Assembly: GCA_029207755.1 (NCBI GenBank)
Contig: JARCOQ010000026.1
Span: forward strand, 1,423,001 to 1,487,000
Direction of reading: 5' to 3'
Source of the DNA: Chamaea fasciata
Lineage: Eukaryota; Chordata; Aves; Passeriformes; Sylviidae
DNA length: 64,000 nucleotides
Below, in pieces: positions 1-12,400 of this stretch. The notes beneath the pieces are model-generated. The model was not told where the DNA came from. It made no database searches and saw nothing but the letters and a program-made list of their open reading frames with translations. The position numbers and the translations under genes were made by a program. The number at the start of each line of letters is the position of its first letter. Position 1 is the first letter of the stretch.

Positions 1-2893
1 TGCACTAACAGAGATGCCTCCTTCCACAGAAGTGATTGATCTGCTCCTGCCTTTGGCTTCCACCCCCAGCCCCAACCTCTCCCCCAGGCAGCACTGCTGT
101 GTTCAGCAGGATGCAATCACCTCCCTCACGCTGGCAAGGGCTGGGGAGCAGCCAGGCAGCTCAGCCCTGCTCCCCAGCAGCCAAAAACCTCTCACCAGCT
201 TGGCTTTGCTGCCAAGGCCCCCCAAGCCCTGGTCCCGGGGTCAGCAGTTGAGCAAACCAGCAGCAGGCTGGCTCCTTCCTCCACCTCTGCCCAGCCTTCC
301 AGAGCTGCGGGAGCAGGGACACGGGATGCAAAACGCAGCAGAGGATCAGAGGGGACTGCTCAAGTGCTGGGTCTTGGCAGCAATTCCTGCAGGATCTGAC
401 AGCAGATCCTCTTCATCCAGCGGGTCTCATGACCCCTGCCCTGCTGCAGGACAGCCAGGGCACAGCTCTGCCCTGCTGCAGCACCCTGGAGACACCACAG
501 GCACCCGGGGCCCCCCATCACTCGGGGGAGAAGGAAGGAGAGGAGCAAGCCAGGTGGTGAGGTGAAACCCACGTCTGTTCAGGGGATGGATTTTGCCGGG
601 GGATTTGCGAGCGCCCTGCGCTCCACAAACCCTGGAACAGAGGCCCTGGAGCGAGTCCAGCAGAACTGGACACAGGACAGAGCCTCTCAAGGCCAGGGTA
701 CAGCCAGATCTTTCCACCCGGGCTGACGTACAGGACGCGAAACTTAAATTTAAAGCCGGGGAGGGAGCGGGGAGAGCGAGAAACAGAAACTCCATGGATG
801 GAGAGCAGCGACAAGAGGCTGCACAGGACCCAACACATGCACATTCTTCCGAGCCCACGTCACCCCATCGGAGAAGGAGGGGCAGGGGGAGGAAAGCGCC
901 GAGGAGCAGCTCCAGCCCCTCCTGGCTGCCGCTTATCTGCGCTCACATACGTGGAGCCGAAGGGAAAAAAACCAAAAAAACCCCAAAAAACGCGGAGCCA
1001 AATGTTGAATGAAATCACCGGAGCGTCACGCTCGCCATCGCATGAGCGTCAGATGTGCCAATTCCCCCTCCAGCACCGGGGCAGCTGAGCCCCGGGCAGG
1101 GCTGACCACAACTCCTGGCAAAGGAAGGAGTGACTGAGAGTAACCCCTGACCCAGGGCGAGGTGATGAAGGCGCTCGGAGGCGGCTGCCGTGACGTGCCC
1201 CGGCTCCCATTGGCCCCGCCGGATGGTGTGTTCCTTTGTGCCGCTCGCACAGCCCTTCCCAGCCGCCTTGCACTGTCTGCAAACGGCTGCTGCCCCCGGA
1301 GAGAGGTCAAAGCCAGGGGTTTCTCAGTCGCCGACGTCCAAGGGAAAAGTTTCGTCAGCGGGAAGTTCGCGGTGGTCAAGGGAATGGGGATCCCAGCTTG
1401 GAGCTGGGGACAGAGTGACGTCCACGAGGCAGGGGGAAGAAGAAGAGGAAGCAGGCAGTGGATGAGCTGGTGGAAGGAAATGTGCCAAAAAAAAAAAAAA
1501 AAAAGTGTTTGAAACAGAGAGAACCGAAAGGGAGAGAGGTGGTGGCCCTCGGGAAAGGTGAGGAACAAGGAACTGGAACAGCCACGAGCTTTGCGCTGGA
1601 GCCAGCTGGGCTTGGTCCCACAGCTCGGCCCTTTCAGAGCCCGGCAATGAGCCCTCACACACGGCGGGGTCACCTCGCAGGTGCTGAGGGTTGGGGTCAG
1701 GCAGCAGCCTTGAGACCACCCCAGTGCCTACAGCTCACAGGGAAACTGAGGCAGCCACAGCAGCAGCACCAGCCTGGGGCTGGGCGGCCCTGCCGAGCCA
1801 GAAAAACCTGGCTGTAAGAGGTTTAAAATCAGCTCGACTCCATCCAAATTGGACTCAGCGGGCAGCCCTTGAGCCACGCACAACAGCAGCGAGCGGCGGC
1901 TGCCCCGGCGCTGCTGAGGGGCCCAGCGCCGAGCCCAAAGCTCTGGCTAATTTTAACGAAGCAGGAGCCGCTCGGAGGAATGCAGCCGCTTCAGTCCCAC
2001 CCCCTGCCTCGAGATTAGGGCGAGCCGAGCTCTCCCACACAGCCCCGCGCTAATCTCCGGACCCCAGACCCTGCTGCAGGCAGGGGAAAAAAAAAAAAAG
2101 CTATTCCAGGCCACGTGTGTGGAGCCCGCCTTCAACAACTGCCCAGAGCTATTCCAGGAAAGGCAGGAAGCAGAGGGTATAATCTGTGGGGGAAAGCACC
2201 GCGTCCCTCCGGCTCCGCTCCCCCCTCCCCGTGCCCACCCTCTGCGTATTTCAGCGATCCCAAAAGCGCGCGGGGTTATTTCAGCCGCCCCGTCCCCGCT
2301 TTAGGCACTAACGCTCCCCATCCCGCGCAGGAACAGGTGCTCCGGGATGTCCTAAGCCTTGCCCTGGGTGCAGGAATGCAGTTGGGGGGTTCGCAAAGCC
2401 CATCCCATCTGCTCCTTCAGCCAGCCCGGGAGCACCCACGTGCAGACACCCAGATCCATGACAGCTGTTTCCCGGCACCCTCGTGACCGTCAGCCGCCAC
2501 TTCCAGCACCACGGCTCGGCCCCACACACACCCCCGGCCCTCCTCCCTGTGCCTGTGATGCCGTCTGCTCTGGCTGCCACCAGCCAGGGCTCTGCAGCCA
2601 CCACAGGGACAAAGTCCAACACGGCGCCAAGGACGCTGGAGCTCGCAGGTGCAGCGACATCGAGGTCACCCAGGCCCAGATTGGCACCTGCCAGAGCAAC
2701 AGGCACGGTTTTGAGGCCACCCAGCTGTTGGTGGCACCTGGGGCTTTTTGGAGCTCTTGGCACCTCACCTGGGCGAGCCAGGGCGTCAGCACATCCCGCC
2801 CTGCACGCCTCGTGCCAGGGGATACCCAAAAGCTGACTGGAAGGGCTGTGACACATCAGGCAGGGAATGCAGGGTGCCACCAGCAGCTCTTAC
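1..2893 (-). other. MFSD2A: MFSD2A intron 3 (partial)
   Basis: This is intronic sequence downstream of the third MFSD2A coding exon on the minus strand. I looked for the next transmembrane-encoding exon and did not find it, so the rest of the gene lies beyond the left edge. The stretch is GC-rich with A-runs at about 1486-1504 and 2088-2099. It holds a CACGTG E-box (2112-2117) flanked by two copies of AGCTATTCCAGG about 48 bp apart, and a CCAAT-type element near 1208. All open frames here look like chance GC-rich frames. Confidence 0.7.
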
Positions 2894-3868
2894 CAGGGCA
2901 TCAGGCGGCCGAAGCGGGTCCAGGAGGTTTTGCTGATGAAGAATCCCACCATGGGGTCCGTGATGGCATCCCACACCCGTCCAGCAAAAAGGATGATGGA
3001 GGCATAGAAAGCGTCCACCTGCAGGAGGAGGAACTCGTGTCAGGATATGCAAACGCCCGGTGCTCCCAGCTCTCCTTCCCGAGCCCCTCAGGACCATCCC
3101 CACTACCTGCTGTGACCCCACAACCATTTGGGAGCAGTCCCTCGGTCTCTCCCTCTAGTTCAGACAGATTTGAGGCTCCCAGTACCTCGGAGGGCTGCCC
3201 CACCACAGGGAATCCCCACACCTCAGAGCAGGGTTCCCCAAACCCAGCACGAGGGAACGCACGGCCTCTCCTCCCACGCTTTTCTTCCGTGTTTCACACG
3301 ACCCAGCACGCTATGGGTCTGTAGGACGGGTCCTTTATCCCCCCAAAACAGCCACCACGACCCCGCTTTGTCCCGTGGGGACCCCAAGCACGGAGCGGCC
3401 GCACGGCAAAACCACGCGTGGGACCGGCCCGGGGGAAACGCGCGTCCCCCGGGGCTCTGGGCACTGCCCAACCCCGCGCAGCTCCATCCCTGGGGCAAAG
3501 CAGCACCGGGAGCTCCGGAACCCCCTGCCCCAGTGGCAATCCCGCCCCCCAGCCCAGCCCAGCCCCATACCTGCGCCACGTCCAGGAGGTAGATCTGGAG
3601 GAAGAAGCCGAGGGCGCAGCCCGTGATCTGGTACGGAGCTCCCCCGACGGCGTAGCACAACTTGCTGCACACCGTCAACCTCTCGCGGCTCTCCTGCAAC
3701 CGGGATCGGTGTTAGCGACACCGGGAAGACCCCCCCCCCCCGCCCTCCCCAGGCAGCCCGGAGCCCCCTCGGCGTGTCCCCGGGGCTCACCCTGCGGCGG
3801 TGCTGGCGGAGCGCGGGCGGCAGGAGCCCGCCGGCCCCGGGCGGCTCCGCGCCGCCGCCCCCGGCCAT
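2894..3868 (-). CDS. MFSD2A: MFSD2A, first three coding exons (partial gene)
   Basis: Sodium-dependent lysophosphatidylcholine symporter of the major facilitator superfamily; it imports LPC-bound omega-3 lipid at the blood-brain barrier and in other tissues. Coding exons on the minus strand are 3791-3868 (residues 1-26), 3571-3693 (27-67) and 2894-3018 (68-108 plus two bases). All have GT-AG borders and compatible phases. The start is the ATG at 3868, giving the short Gly/Pro-rich cytosolic N-terminus MAGGGGAEPPGAGG seen in this family. Exon 2 encodes KLCYAVGGAPYQITG, leading into helix 1. Exon 3 encodes FAGRVWDAITDPMVGFF, with the two acidic residues (D84, D88) corresponding to the family's sodium-site aspartates, then FGRLMPW. 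The remaining helices are outside the window. It is transcribed divergently from MYCL, as in human. Confidence 0.95.
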
Positions 3869-3980
3869 GCCGAGCGATGAATGAGCCGAACCTCCGCCGC
3901 CGCCGCCCGCCCTTGTACCGAAGAACCCGCCCCGAGACCCGCCTCTACCCGCCTCCTCCTCCTGCCGTCCCGGCCCTTCC
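3700..3980 (-). promoter_or_regulatory. MFSD2A: MFSD2A 5' end CpG-rich promoter region
   Basis: The first coding exon and the sequence just upstream of it (minus strand, about 3870-3980) are strongly GC- and CpG-rich, with GC-box-like runs and no TATA box. This fits a CpG-island promoter. The transcription start cannot be fixed from sequence. Confidence 0.5.
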
Positions 3981-6900
3981 CCCCAGCGTCTTTTAGTCGC
4001 CTCTCCTCTGTCCCACATCCCCTTCATCGCTCTGCTCGTTCCCCCCGGTCTTCATCCCTCAGCCCCCCCCCGCTCAGTGCCTTCCTTCCATGCCAGCCCT
4101 TCATCCCTTGGGATGGCACGAGGGTTTGGGTTGGAAGGGGCCTTGCAGCCCGTCTCATCCCACCTCCCAGCCGGGTTGCTCCGAGCCCCGTCCTCGCTGG
4201 CCTCGAGCACTTCCAGGAATGGAGCACCCACCACCTCTCTGGGCACCCTGTGCCAGTGCCCCACCGCCCCCATCGTTAAAAACTCCCTTTATATCTCACC
4301 TAAATCTCTTTACAGTTTAAACCATCGCCCCTCGTCCTGTCACAACAGGCCCTGCTCAAAAGGATGCAGAGGACACTGGCAGTGTCCCCCTCACTGGGTG
4401 GGACATCGATGCCAGCCCCTCCCAGCTGTGCCAGGTGCTGTTTGCCCACCTGTGAGCACAGGCATACCTACCTGTGTCAGTGTCACCACCAGCCGCCCTC
4501 AGGCCACCAGGGTTCAAAGATCACCTGGGATGAGGATGCAGAGCAGGGCTGAGCCAAGGGGGCCAGCGTGGCACCAGTGCCATGCCCCGAGTGCCACTTG
4601 GAGCTGGGCGTGGCGACAGCACGGAGGACAGGAGCTGGGATGCAGCAGAACCTGAGAGATGAGCAGGGTGGGTGGCCCAGCAGCTCCAGGCACTCCCAGT
4701 TTTTGGGATCATCGAGCTGGTTGTCACCACTGGCTCACAGTTTCTGGCCCCTCACACGCCTGCAGTGGGTTCCCCTGACACTGCCTTGTGTCACCCCCCA
4801 GGGATGGGGTCCTGTGTGAAGCTTCAGGGTGCCCAAAGTGACACAAAATAGCTCAGAAAAGGAGAGCAGTGAGATGCCTCAGTTTCCTTTTTCACAGGGA
4901 AAACCTCTTGCCCAGGAGCAGAGGGGACTCCCGTGGTGGCACTTGACCAGCTCTAGGGACCAGACTCCCCAGCACCATCACTCTGCTCCCTTTGTTCCGG
5001 GGGCTCCGCAGCTCCTGGGAATGCTTTTAGCACTCCTGTCCTTGAGCAGAGCACTCAGGAGCTGCCTCCTGGGCAAACACGGCTTTAGGGGAACAAAGAG
5101 ACGGCCTTTGAGTCAGAGATTGTGCAGAAAGGCCACAGATAGGTGAACCCAGCCTCGGGTATGAAGAGGAGAAGTAGGCAGAGCAGGATTTCCCTGGATT
5201 AGGGGGATTTTCTCCCCCAGATCTGGCATTGCACAATTTCCGGCGGGGGATTTGAGCCCTTCCTCCTCAGCAGATGCTCTGAGGGACCCTCACGGTGATA
5301 AATGAGCCACCAAGGGCTGATCCCCGCAGGGATGTCCGTGCAGCAGCTCCTGCCAAGCCCGGGGACTCCAGGGATCCACAGGTGACTGGGGCTGGGCCAC
5401 TCACAGGGTCACCCTTGTCACCAGGACCCCAAATACCCCTCTGAGAGTGGCACTGCACCAGCCTGGCCTCCACACCCCTCAGCTGGGGACACCACGGGGG
5501 CCTCTCTGGGGATGGGACCCAAATGCTGGCCCTGGGGACATGGGAGGATGGAGGCTCCAGTGCACGATGCCATCTCCTGCCACCCACACCTCCCGCTGTC
5601 ACACATCCGGCACAGCCTGGAGCCGGATCTGAGCAAGTGTGAGAGCATCCGAAACCAGACAGCCCTGCCAGGCCGGGCCAGCCCGGACACGGAGGGTGGG
5701 CTCGGGGGCAAACAGCACAGAGGTGATCCCAGAGCTTTTGGGGAACCCACAGACCTGCCTGAGCGTGGGGATGAGCGCTGCCTGACCCCACGGAGCTTCT
5801 CCAAGGCTCAGGGCACCTCCTGCTGTCGGGCAGAGACAAAATGAGGGGAGGGAGTGAGGAGGCAGCCGGGCCGGAACCAGCGGTGCATTTTCCTCTCCTC
5901 TTCTCTGCGCTCTCAGAGTGGGTGGCTGCACGCCCAGGGGGCTGGGGCTGGTGTCACCCCAGGGCTGTGGGCTCTGTCCCCCTCCCTGTCAGACTGGGCA
6001 GCGTTTATTGATGTTCCTGCAGCCCAAAGATGCTTGGGCTGGCGTTTTGCAAACCTCCAGCCAGATTGGTGCCTCATACCCAACAGCTTCTTGGGGACAA
6101 AGGGGACTCAGGGCATGGCTGCACTGTGCTGCCCACCCCTGTCCTGTGTGGGACCCTGGGGACAGTGTCACAAGGCGGAGGGGGACGAGATGGGGCCAGG
6201 ATGTGTTGGCACAGCCTCTGCTCCCTCCCTGAGCATCCCAGACTCCCGTGGGGATGGCAGAGTGGCTCAAGGGCTGCTGCCGCAGTGGCATGGGGACAGC
6301 CAGAGGCAGAGCCCCAGCCCAGGACACCCTGAGACACCTGTGAGGCTCCGGGGGTGGCTTCCCACTACGGGGAAGCACTCTGGGGTCTGGGGCTTCAAAG
6401 CTCGGCCCTGCTGGAAGTGGGGATCCAAAGGGCACGGGGCCACGGGGAGATGCCCTTGCATCATGCGTGGAGCCGTGCCAGCCTCCAGCAGGGCCAGGCA
6501 GCTCCCCTGGAGCCGTGCCAGCACCGGGGACACGCACCGTGGGCACCTGTGCCAGCACCCTGCAGCTGTGGGGCACGGTGAGGGTCATCCTGTCCCGTGG
6601 GAGTCCCCTCTGTCGCTGTCACCGTGCCCCCCGGGGCTGTCACCCACCCGCCCGGCGCCGCAGCCAGCGAGAGCTCTCGGGTCTGTTTGCTCAGCGCCTG
6701 GAGAGGCCGCGATGAAAGAGCCGCGGCCTCTCCGCAGCGGTGCTCCCGCACCTCCAAAGCCTCCGGAGCCCCTGGAAGCCGGGACCAGCTCCTGCCTCGC
6801 CCTGGGAAAAGCCGGCGGCGTCGCGGAGGCCAACGGGGAGGAAGGAAAGGAGGGAGGAAGGAGACGTGGCCGGGCGCTATAGGCGGCAGGAGGGCGTGCT

Positions 6901-7390
6901 CCTGGGCCTGCCGATGAGGTGGCGTTGGGACAGGCGGCTGGGGACAGTGCCAGCAGTGTCCCCAACCGTGACCGCTTGTCACTGCGGGTGCTGGGACAGC
7001 GCGAAGTGGCGGCTCAGCCTCTGCCCTCAGCTCAGGGAGATTTGTGCAGGAGGAAGAGATGCTTCCCGAAGAGGGGAAAGGGCAGGAGCAGCCCTGAGGT
7101 GGGAGGACTCCGGCCGGTGACACCCCGGGGCCATGCCCGCGGCTACCAGCGTGGCTGGGGACTGCGCCAAAGCTGAGATCGTTGTACAAAGGGAACATCA
7201 GCTCGGGCTGCACTGCGATTCCCGGACCCCGCAGCTCCTGCCCCGGCCCCGCGGGCGTTACGGGCAGGATTGGGATGCTCAGGGCTGCTCTGGAAGGGCC
7301 AGGAGAGCGTTTAGGGCGCTGTGGCCATCGCGGGGACCCCACGGCTGGGAAACTCCAGCCTTGGGTCGGCAAGGGAAGGGCAGGAACTGC
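3981..7390. other. Intergenic, MFSD2A to MYCL (left part)
   Basis: No coding exon is recognisable. The stretch holds a CR1 LINE fragment at about 4113-4365 and otherwise unique GC-rich sequence. Open frames here (for example 5854-6882 on the plus strand) lack family resemblance, splice context and codon bias. Confidence 0.6.
4113..4365 (-). mobile_element. CR1 LINE fragment (3' region)
   Basis: Read on the plus strand, the stretch follows the reverse complement of the bird CR1 3' region: a block like GGTTTGGGTTGGAAGGGGCC, then 'cacttccaggaatgg', 'ctctgggcaccctgtgccag', 'cacctaaatctcttta' and 'cagtttaaaccat..cccctcgtcctgtcac'. It is diverged and 5'-truncated. CR1 is the dominant interspersed repeat of bird genomes, which supports an avian source. 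Confidence 0.85.
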
Positions 7391-7710
7391 CCCGGGACAC
7401 ACCGGGACACACCGGGGCCCACCGGGGCCCACCGGGGCTCACCGGGACACACTGGGGCACACCGGGGCACACCGGGGCACACCGGAGCTCACCGGGACAC
7501 ACCGGGACACACCGGGGCCCACCGGGGCTCACCGGGACACACCGGGACACACCGGGGCCCACCGGGGCTCACTGGGACACACCGGGACACACCGGGGCCC
7601 ACCGGGGCTCACCGGGACACACCGGGGCACACCGGGACACACCGGGGCACACCGGGGCACACCGGGGCACACTGGGGCACACCGGGGCACACTGGGGCAC
7701 ACCGGGGGAC
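7391..7710. repeat. Minisatellite: 32 units of exactly 10 bp
   Basis: Thirty-two consecutive 10 bp units with consensus ACCGGGGCAC run without a single insertion or deletion. Units differ at position 3 (C/T), position 7 (G/A) and positions 8-9 (CA, CC, CT). A 40 bp higher-order pattern (ACCGGGACAC twice, then ACCGGGGCCC and ACCGGGGCTC) recurs at 7491-7530, 7531-7570 and 7571-7610. Because 10 is not a multiple of 3, the array reads open in several frames as TGHTGAHRG-like peptides; these are not genes. Confidence 0.97.
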
Positions 7711-9240
7711 ATCACCTCCTTGGGGACCCCGGGACAGCCGCCAGCCCAGCGCCCACTCCCAGTCCTGCTCCTCTGCCCGGTGCCCGCTGGCAATGGGGAA
7801 ACTGAGGCACGGAGCGATGGGCAGCGCTGTCCCCGCGGGCGAGGAGTGCCCGGTGCGGTGTCCCCCGCGCGTCCCCGTCCCCGCCGCCGCACGGACGGAG
7901 CTCCCGGGGCCAGCAGGTGGCGCCCCGCGCCCGCCGGTGGCGGCGGATGGGGACAGGGACCGGAGGGGACCGGGGGGGACCGGGGGGGACCGGGGGGAGC
8001 TGTGATGGACCGGTCTGGGCTGGGCTGGGCTTGTCTGTGCTGGGCTGGACTGGGCTGCACTGGTCTGAGTGCACTGGGCTTTACTGGGCTGTGCTGGTCC
8101 AGGAAGGGCATTGCAGGGCTGGGCTGGACTGGGCTGGACTGGTCGCTGGACTGGGACAGTTCCCTCCCTCCAGGGCCGGTGCTGCACCCCGGGCACCGGC
8201 TGCCAGCCCCTCCAGCTCCCAGCGCTGCCGGCTGGGGGGCAGATCCCGCGGCCTCATCCACACCGGGGGGCACAAGGAGGGTGCTGGGGCTGAGGTGGGT
8301 TCGCACACACTGAGAGGGGAATCTGTTGGTTCCGGGTGGACTTTGTACCTCTGTGTGTGTGTGTGTAACATTTAAGTGCAGGAGGTGAAAGCCCCGCTGT
8401 GTTTTCACAACATTTATTGCCCTTTCGAGAAGGAACTTGGCGTTGGGGAGATGCAGCATCCTGCTCAGCTCAGCCGTGTCCCCAAGGACACAGCGTGTCC
8501 CTCCGGGCCCCAAGGCTGGATGTGCCAGGTGCTGCATGGGCAAAATGCTGCTGGTGGGAGCTGTTTGTCCCAGGACACCCCAACTTTCCTGCAGCCCCTG
8601 GGGGCTCCCAACCCTTCCACGGCCCTTCCTCCGTGCACAGACCTCGTTCCTCTTGGGCACTGTGTCCCCCAGCTCTGTTTTTCTGGTGTCCCCACAGCCC
8701 CTCCTTGTTTTACCCAGCGTTTTTCTGGAGTCTTTCGGGGGGGGGGAGATTGTTCCCAGGGGTGTGTGGGGGCTTTGGGAAGGAGTGGGGATGCCCCCAG
8801 GTGGCATCCAGGGTGGCACCCTGAGCTGGACACACACACTGGGTGACCCCAGTGCCGGAGCAGCTCTCCTGCCACCCAGTGTGAGCTGGGCAGCCCAGCA
8901 GGAACTGGGGCGACAACAGGGGACAGATGAGAAAAGCCCTCAAAAATCACCCCCGGCACCAGCTGATGCCTCCTTGTGACTTGTCCCCTCTTCTCCAGTT
9001 AGCTTTGCCCCGGTGCCCGGCTGGTGGCACAGCTGCGTGTCCCTGCTCGGCGCTTGCAGAGGGGGACCCCCCAAACCCTGCCCCTCCCGGTGGGCGCTGG
9101 GGGCAGCGAGGAGCCCCCTGCCCAGCGCACGGGGTGGCTGCTGCTCCAGAACCCCGTGAGCATCCGCGGTAGCGACACCGGAGACCCCTGGGGTGGGGGG
9201 CTCGCACCCCCCTGGCCGTGTCCCCTCGGTGGGCGGGACA
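7711..9240. other. Intergenic upstream of MYCL with further short GC repeats
   Basis: Just after the 10 bp minisatellite there is a second short 10 bp periodic tract (GGACCGGGGG-like, about 7966-8000). A CTGGGCTGGA-type tract follows (about 8014-8150), then a short TG run near 8351-8366. No coding exon is seen. CpG density rises toward the MYCL promoter. Confidence 0.65.
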
Positions 9241-9261
9241 CTGGGCTTGATCACGCCTTTT

Positions 9262-9322
9262 ATGCAAATATTAATGCTGCGATTGGCAGGGGCGGGGCCG
9301 GGCTCCGCGGCCGGGTTATAAG
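9262..9322 (+). promoter_or_regulatory. MYCL: MYCL core promoter
   Basis: A compact promoter lies 135-195 bp before the start codon. In order: an octamer ATGCAAAT (9262-9269), an inverted CCAAT box (ATTGG, 9282-9286), a GC box GGGGCGGGGC (9289-9298) and a TATA-like TTATAAG (9316-9322). Transcription would start near 9345-9350, leaving a 5' UTR of only about 110 nt if the leader is unspliced. Confidence 0.7.
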
Positions 9323-9456
9323 AACGGGGGAACAATGCGCCCGCGGTCCCGGCTCGGGGGCTGGCGCCGGGGTGGGGGTCCCCCCTCATCCCTGGGGCTG
9401 CCCCTCTCCTGAGCGCCCGTTCTTCTCTGGGCCTCCCCCTTTTTCCCCGTGCCGAG

Positions 9457-12400
9457 ATGGAGTTTGATTCGTACCAGCATTACTTCTACGATCACGACGC
9501 CCAGGAGGATTTCCACCGCTCCACGGCGCCCAGCGAGGACATCTGGAAGAAGTTCGAGCTGGTGCCCACGCCGCCGCTGTCCCCGCTGGGCACCCCCGGG
9601 GAGAAGGGGTGCTGCTCGGGGGCGGAGGAGCGGCCGGGATGGCTCTCCCGGTACTGCCTGGCCGGGGAAGAGCCGGAGTATCTCATAGGCACGGGGCAGA
9701 TCTTCGGGAACCTGAGCGCTTTCATCCTCAAGGATTGCATGTGGAGCGGTTTTTCGGCGCGGGAGAGACTGGAGAAGGCGATGACAGAGAAACTTTCCAC
9801 GGGCACGCAGAGAGCCACCCCGCACAAACCGTCCTTCGCGCAGGATTTTGGCTTCAGCAGCTCGGTCAGCGAGTGCGTGGATCCCGCTGCCGTCTTCCTT
9901 TGCCCGCTGGCCGAGAGCAAGGTCCCCCCATCCTCGGGGTCCGAGGGCCAGAGCGATTCCGGTAAGGGATGGAGCCGCTCCGCCGCGCAGCCGAGGTGCC
10001 CCCAGCCCTGCTGGAGCCCGGCGTGGGGAACACGCGCGTGCACACATGTGTGTGCAGGGATCGTCCCAGCCGGGCTGCGCCTTTGTTGAGACTCCAAGGG
10101 AGCCCCGGTCCCGGCCCCACGAACAAAGCGGGCTCGGCTGCTCCCCTTTCCCGCTGGGTTTCTGCTCGGGAAGCCCCTGTCCCTCTCGGGAGGGTGCGTG
10201 GGGCTCCTTCCGGCTGTTGCGTGGGGCTCTGGTGGCCCCTTTCCCCCGTCCCGGCCCCACGGAAACCTCGTGGGAAGGTTGAAGGGCAAGTTTGCAGCTC
10301 ACCGTGCAAAGTTTTGGGGGTTTGAGCGCTGCACCGCGCTCTGCCGCCGGCTCGAAATTCGGCTGCTCCCCCTTCTCCTTCCCACGGCCCACCCGGGACG
10401 GGCTTCCCTCGGGACAAAAGGCAAAAGATGCCCTGGGGGCAGCAGGTTCGGGAGCAGCCGCGTGTCCCCCGAGGCGGTGGCTCGGTAGGACGGGCAGGAA
10501 CAGCCACCCCGTGTCGCAGCCCAGCCCCGGGGCACGTCTGTCTGTCCCGCGTGGGGTTTGTGCGGGTTTTAACACGAGGAGGGTCGGGCTGGGACGCGGA
10601 TACCTCCGAAACCCACCCGCCAAGGGCAGTGCGGTGCCGCTGCCCCGCGTCTCTCCGATCTCACGCCAATTTTCGGCGCTTATTTGCAAACACCCTGCGG
10701 CTCTCCACACACACCCCCCCGCCCCGCAGCCCCGGGCGTTGTTTCCCTCGCTCTCTCTCCCGCGGAGGCCGGGCTGACTCGGCTGCCGTGGGAGCGCTGA
10801 CGCGGTGCCGTGACCCCGTTAATAAATCTGCCGGTGGCCGCCACCTGCGCCGGTGAGTCACGGCGCGGGGCTTAATGCCATTAGTAGCCCGGGCACTGTA
10901 AGCCAGGTCGCGGGCGTTAAGAGGCTTAACCCAAATATGCCGGGGCCTGGCGGGGGCCTCGGGGATGCCGGTGGGGTCCCGGGGCCGCGGGGGTCCCGCA
11001 GGGGTCCGGCCGCGCCACGTGGGCGCCGAACAAAAAGCAACAGATTGCAAACAATGAGAGGGGCCTCGCTGATGGACAGGAGCGCGGGCCAATGGGATGG
11101 CGGAACAGCCGGCCGGCCCCGCGGGACAGCCAATGGGCGCCTGCAGGGGGCGGGGCTACGCTGTCTGACTTTTTTTATTAATGAGCGTGTGTGTGTGTGT
11201 GTGTGTACGGGGCTGAGGCCGCGCGGGTTGTGACACTGATGAGTGTCCCCCAGCCCAGTAGCTCCAGTATCAGGGGGGTTTGGGCTTTCTGGGCCGAACC
11301 CTAAAGCCTGGAGGGTCTGGGGTATCGGCTGGGGCCGCTATCAGAAGCCCACCTCACAGGAGAGTGGGGGCCGAGCCTCTGCCCGCGATGCTGGTGGGGG
11401 TTTGAGCATCTCGGGGCACCTTTAGCAAGTGGCTGTGTTTTCCCCCAAAGCCTGGGAAAGAAGTTGGAGGCCCATCCCCTAAAGTGAGAGCAGTCGCGGC
11501 CGATCTGTCCGGAGCCTGCTCACCCCGCTGTCCCCAGAGCCAGCTCCCTGCCACTGCGCTTTGCTGGGACAACTGCAGTGGCAACGGGCAGAGCGCTTTG
11601 GGGCCAATTAGGCTTTATTTAGGTCTTTCTGTTTCTGGGCTTGGGATGCCTTTGAGGTTCAGAGTCTGCTGGAGGGACCTCTTCACCTCTCCCTCCCTCC
11701 CTGCACAGTGGGGGATTGTCCCCTCTGTCCCCGGGAAGCCGGGGCTGAATGGGCTTTATCACTTGTGAAAAGTAACAAGTCACCGAGGTGGGAAGCTGCA
11801 GCCAAGGGGAACAAAGGGTAGTTCTGCCCTTAAATCCCTCATTTACAATTCCAATGGGCCATGAAAGCGCCCGACCGGGATGAACTTTGGAACTAGGCTG
11901 TCCCAGTATCCTGCTCCTCCAGTTCCCCCCTCCAGCTCGCAGGAGGGCTCGGGGGTTTCTTTCCTGATGGTCCTTTATGATGAACACATGTTGCTCCTGG
12001 TGCTGAAGTGAGGCGGAAGTAAAGCCTCCCGGTCCAATTTTGAGGGACCAGGCGCATGAAACCGGGAAGGAATTCCACTCCTTCCCACGTGATGGTGTTG
12101 GAAGGGCACTTAAATCACTCAGCCCCTTCTGGAGGTCTCAGAGTTCACAGTGCATGAGCAAATTTAGTGGGGAGGTTGTGCAGGGAGCTGTAGGGACCCC
12201 CAGAAAGTTGATAAAAGGCGATGAGAGGTGACTGGGCATTCCCAGCTGACGGGCCATTTGTTCTTTCTTTGCCACGAGAGCAGAAGGCGAAGAGATCGAC
12301 GTGGTGACGGTGGACAAGAGACAATCGCTGGGCCTGAGGAAGCCGGTCACCATCACCCTCCGTGCCGACCCCCTGGACCCCTGCATGAAACGTTTCCACA

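Noticed and set aside
1140..1230. CRE-like and CCAAT-like motifs in MFSD2A intron 3 as an alternative promoter
   Set aside because: Only scattered motifs; no downstream exon with a start codon was seen to go with them.
7391..7710. CRISPR-like array
   Set aside because: Units are head-to-tail with no unique spacers, and the window is from a vertebrate.
7569..8837. 422-codon minus-strand frame and similar frames rich in TGHTGAHRG or CAPVCPGVPR peptides
   Set aside because: They are readings of the 10 bp minisatellite, which is open in several frames at once.
9316..10710. 464-codon open frame antisense to the first MYCL coding exon
   Set aside because: It mirrors the MYCL exon and its GC-rich intron; long antisense frames are expected there. 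No own promoter, domain or intron signals.
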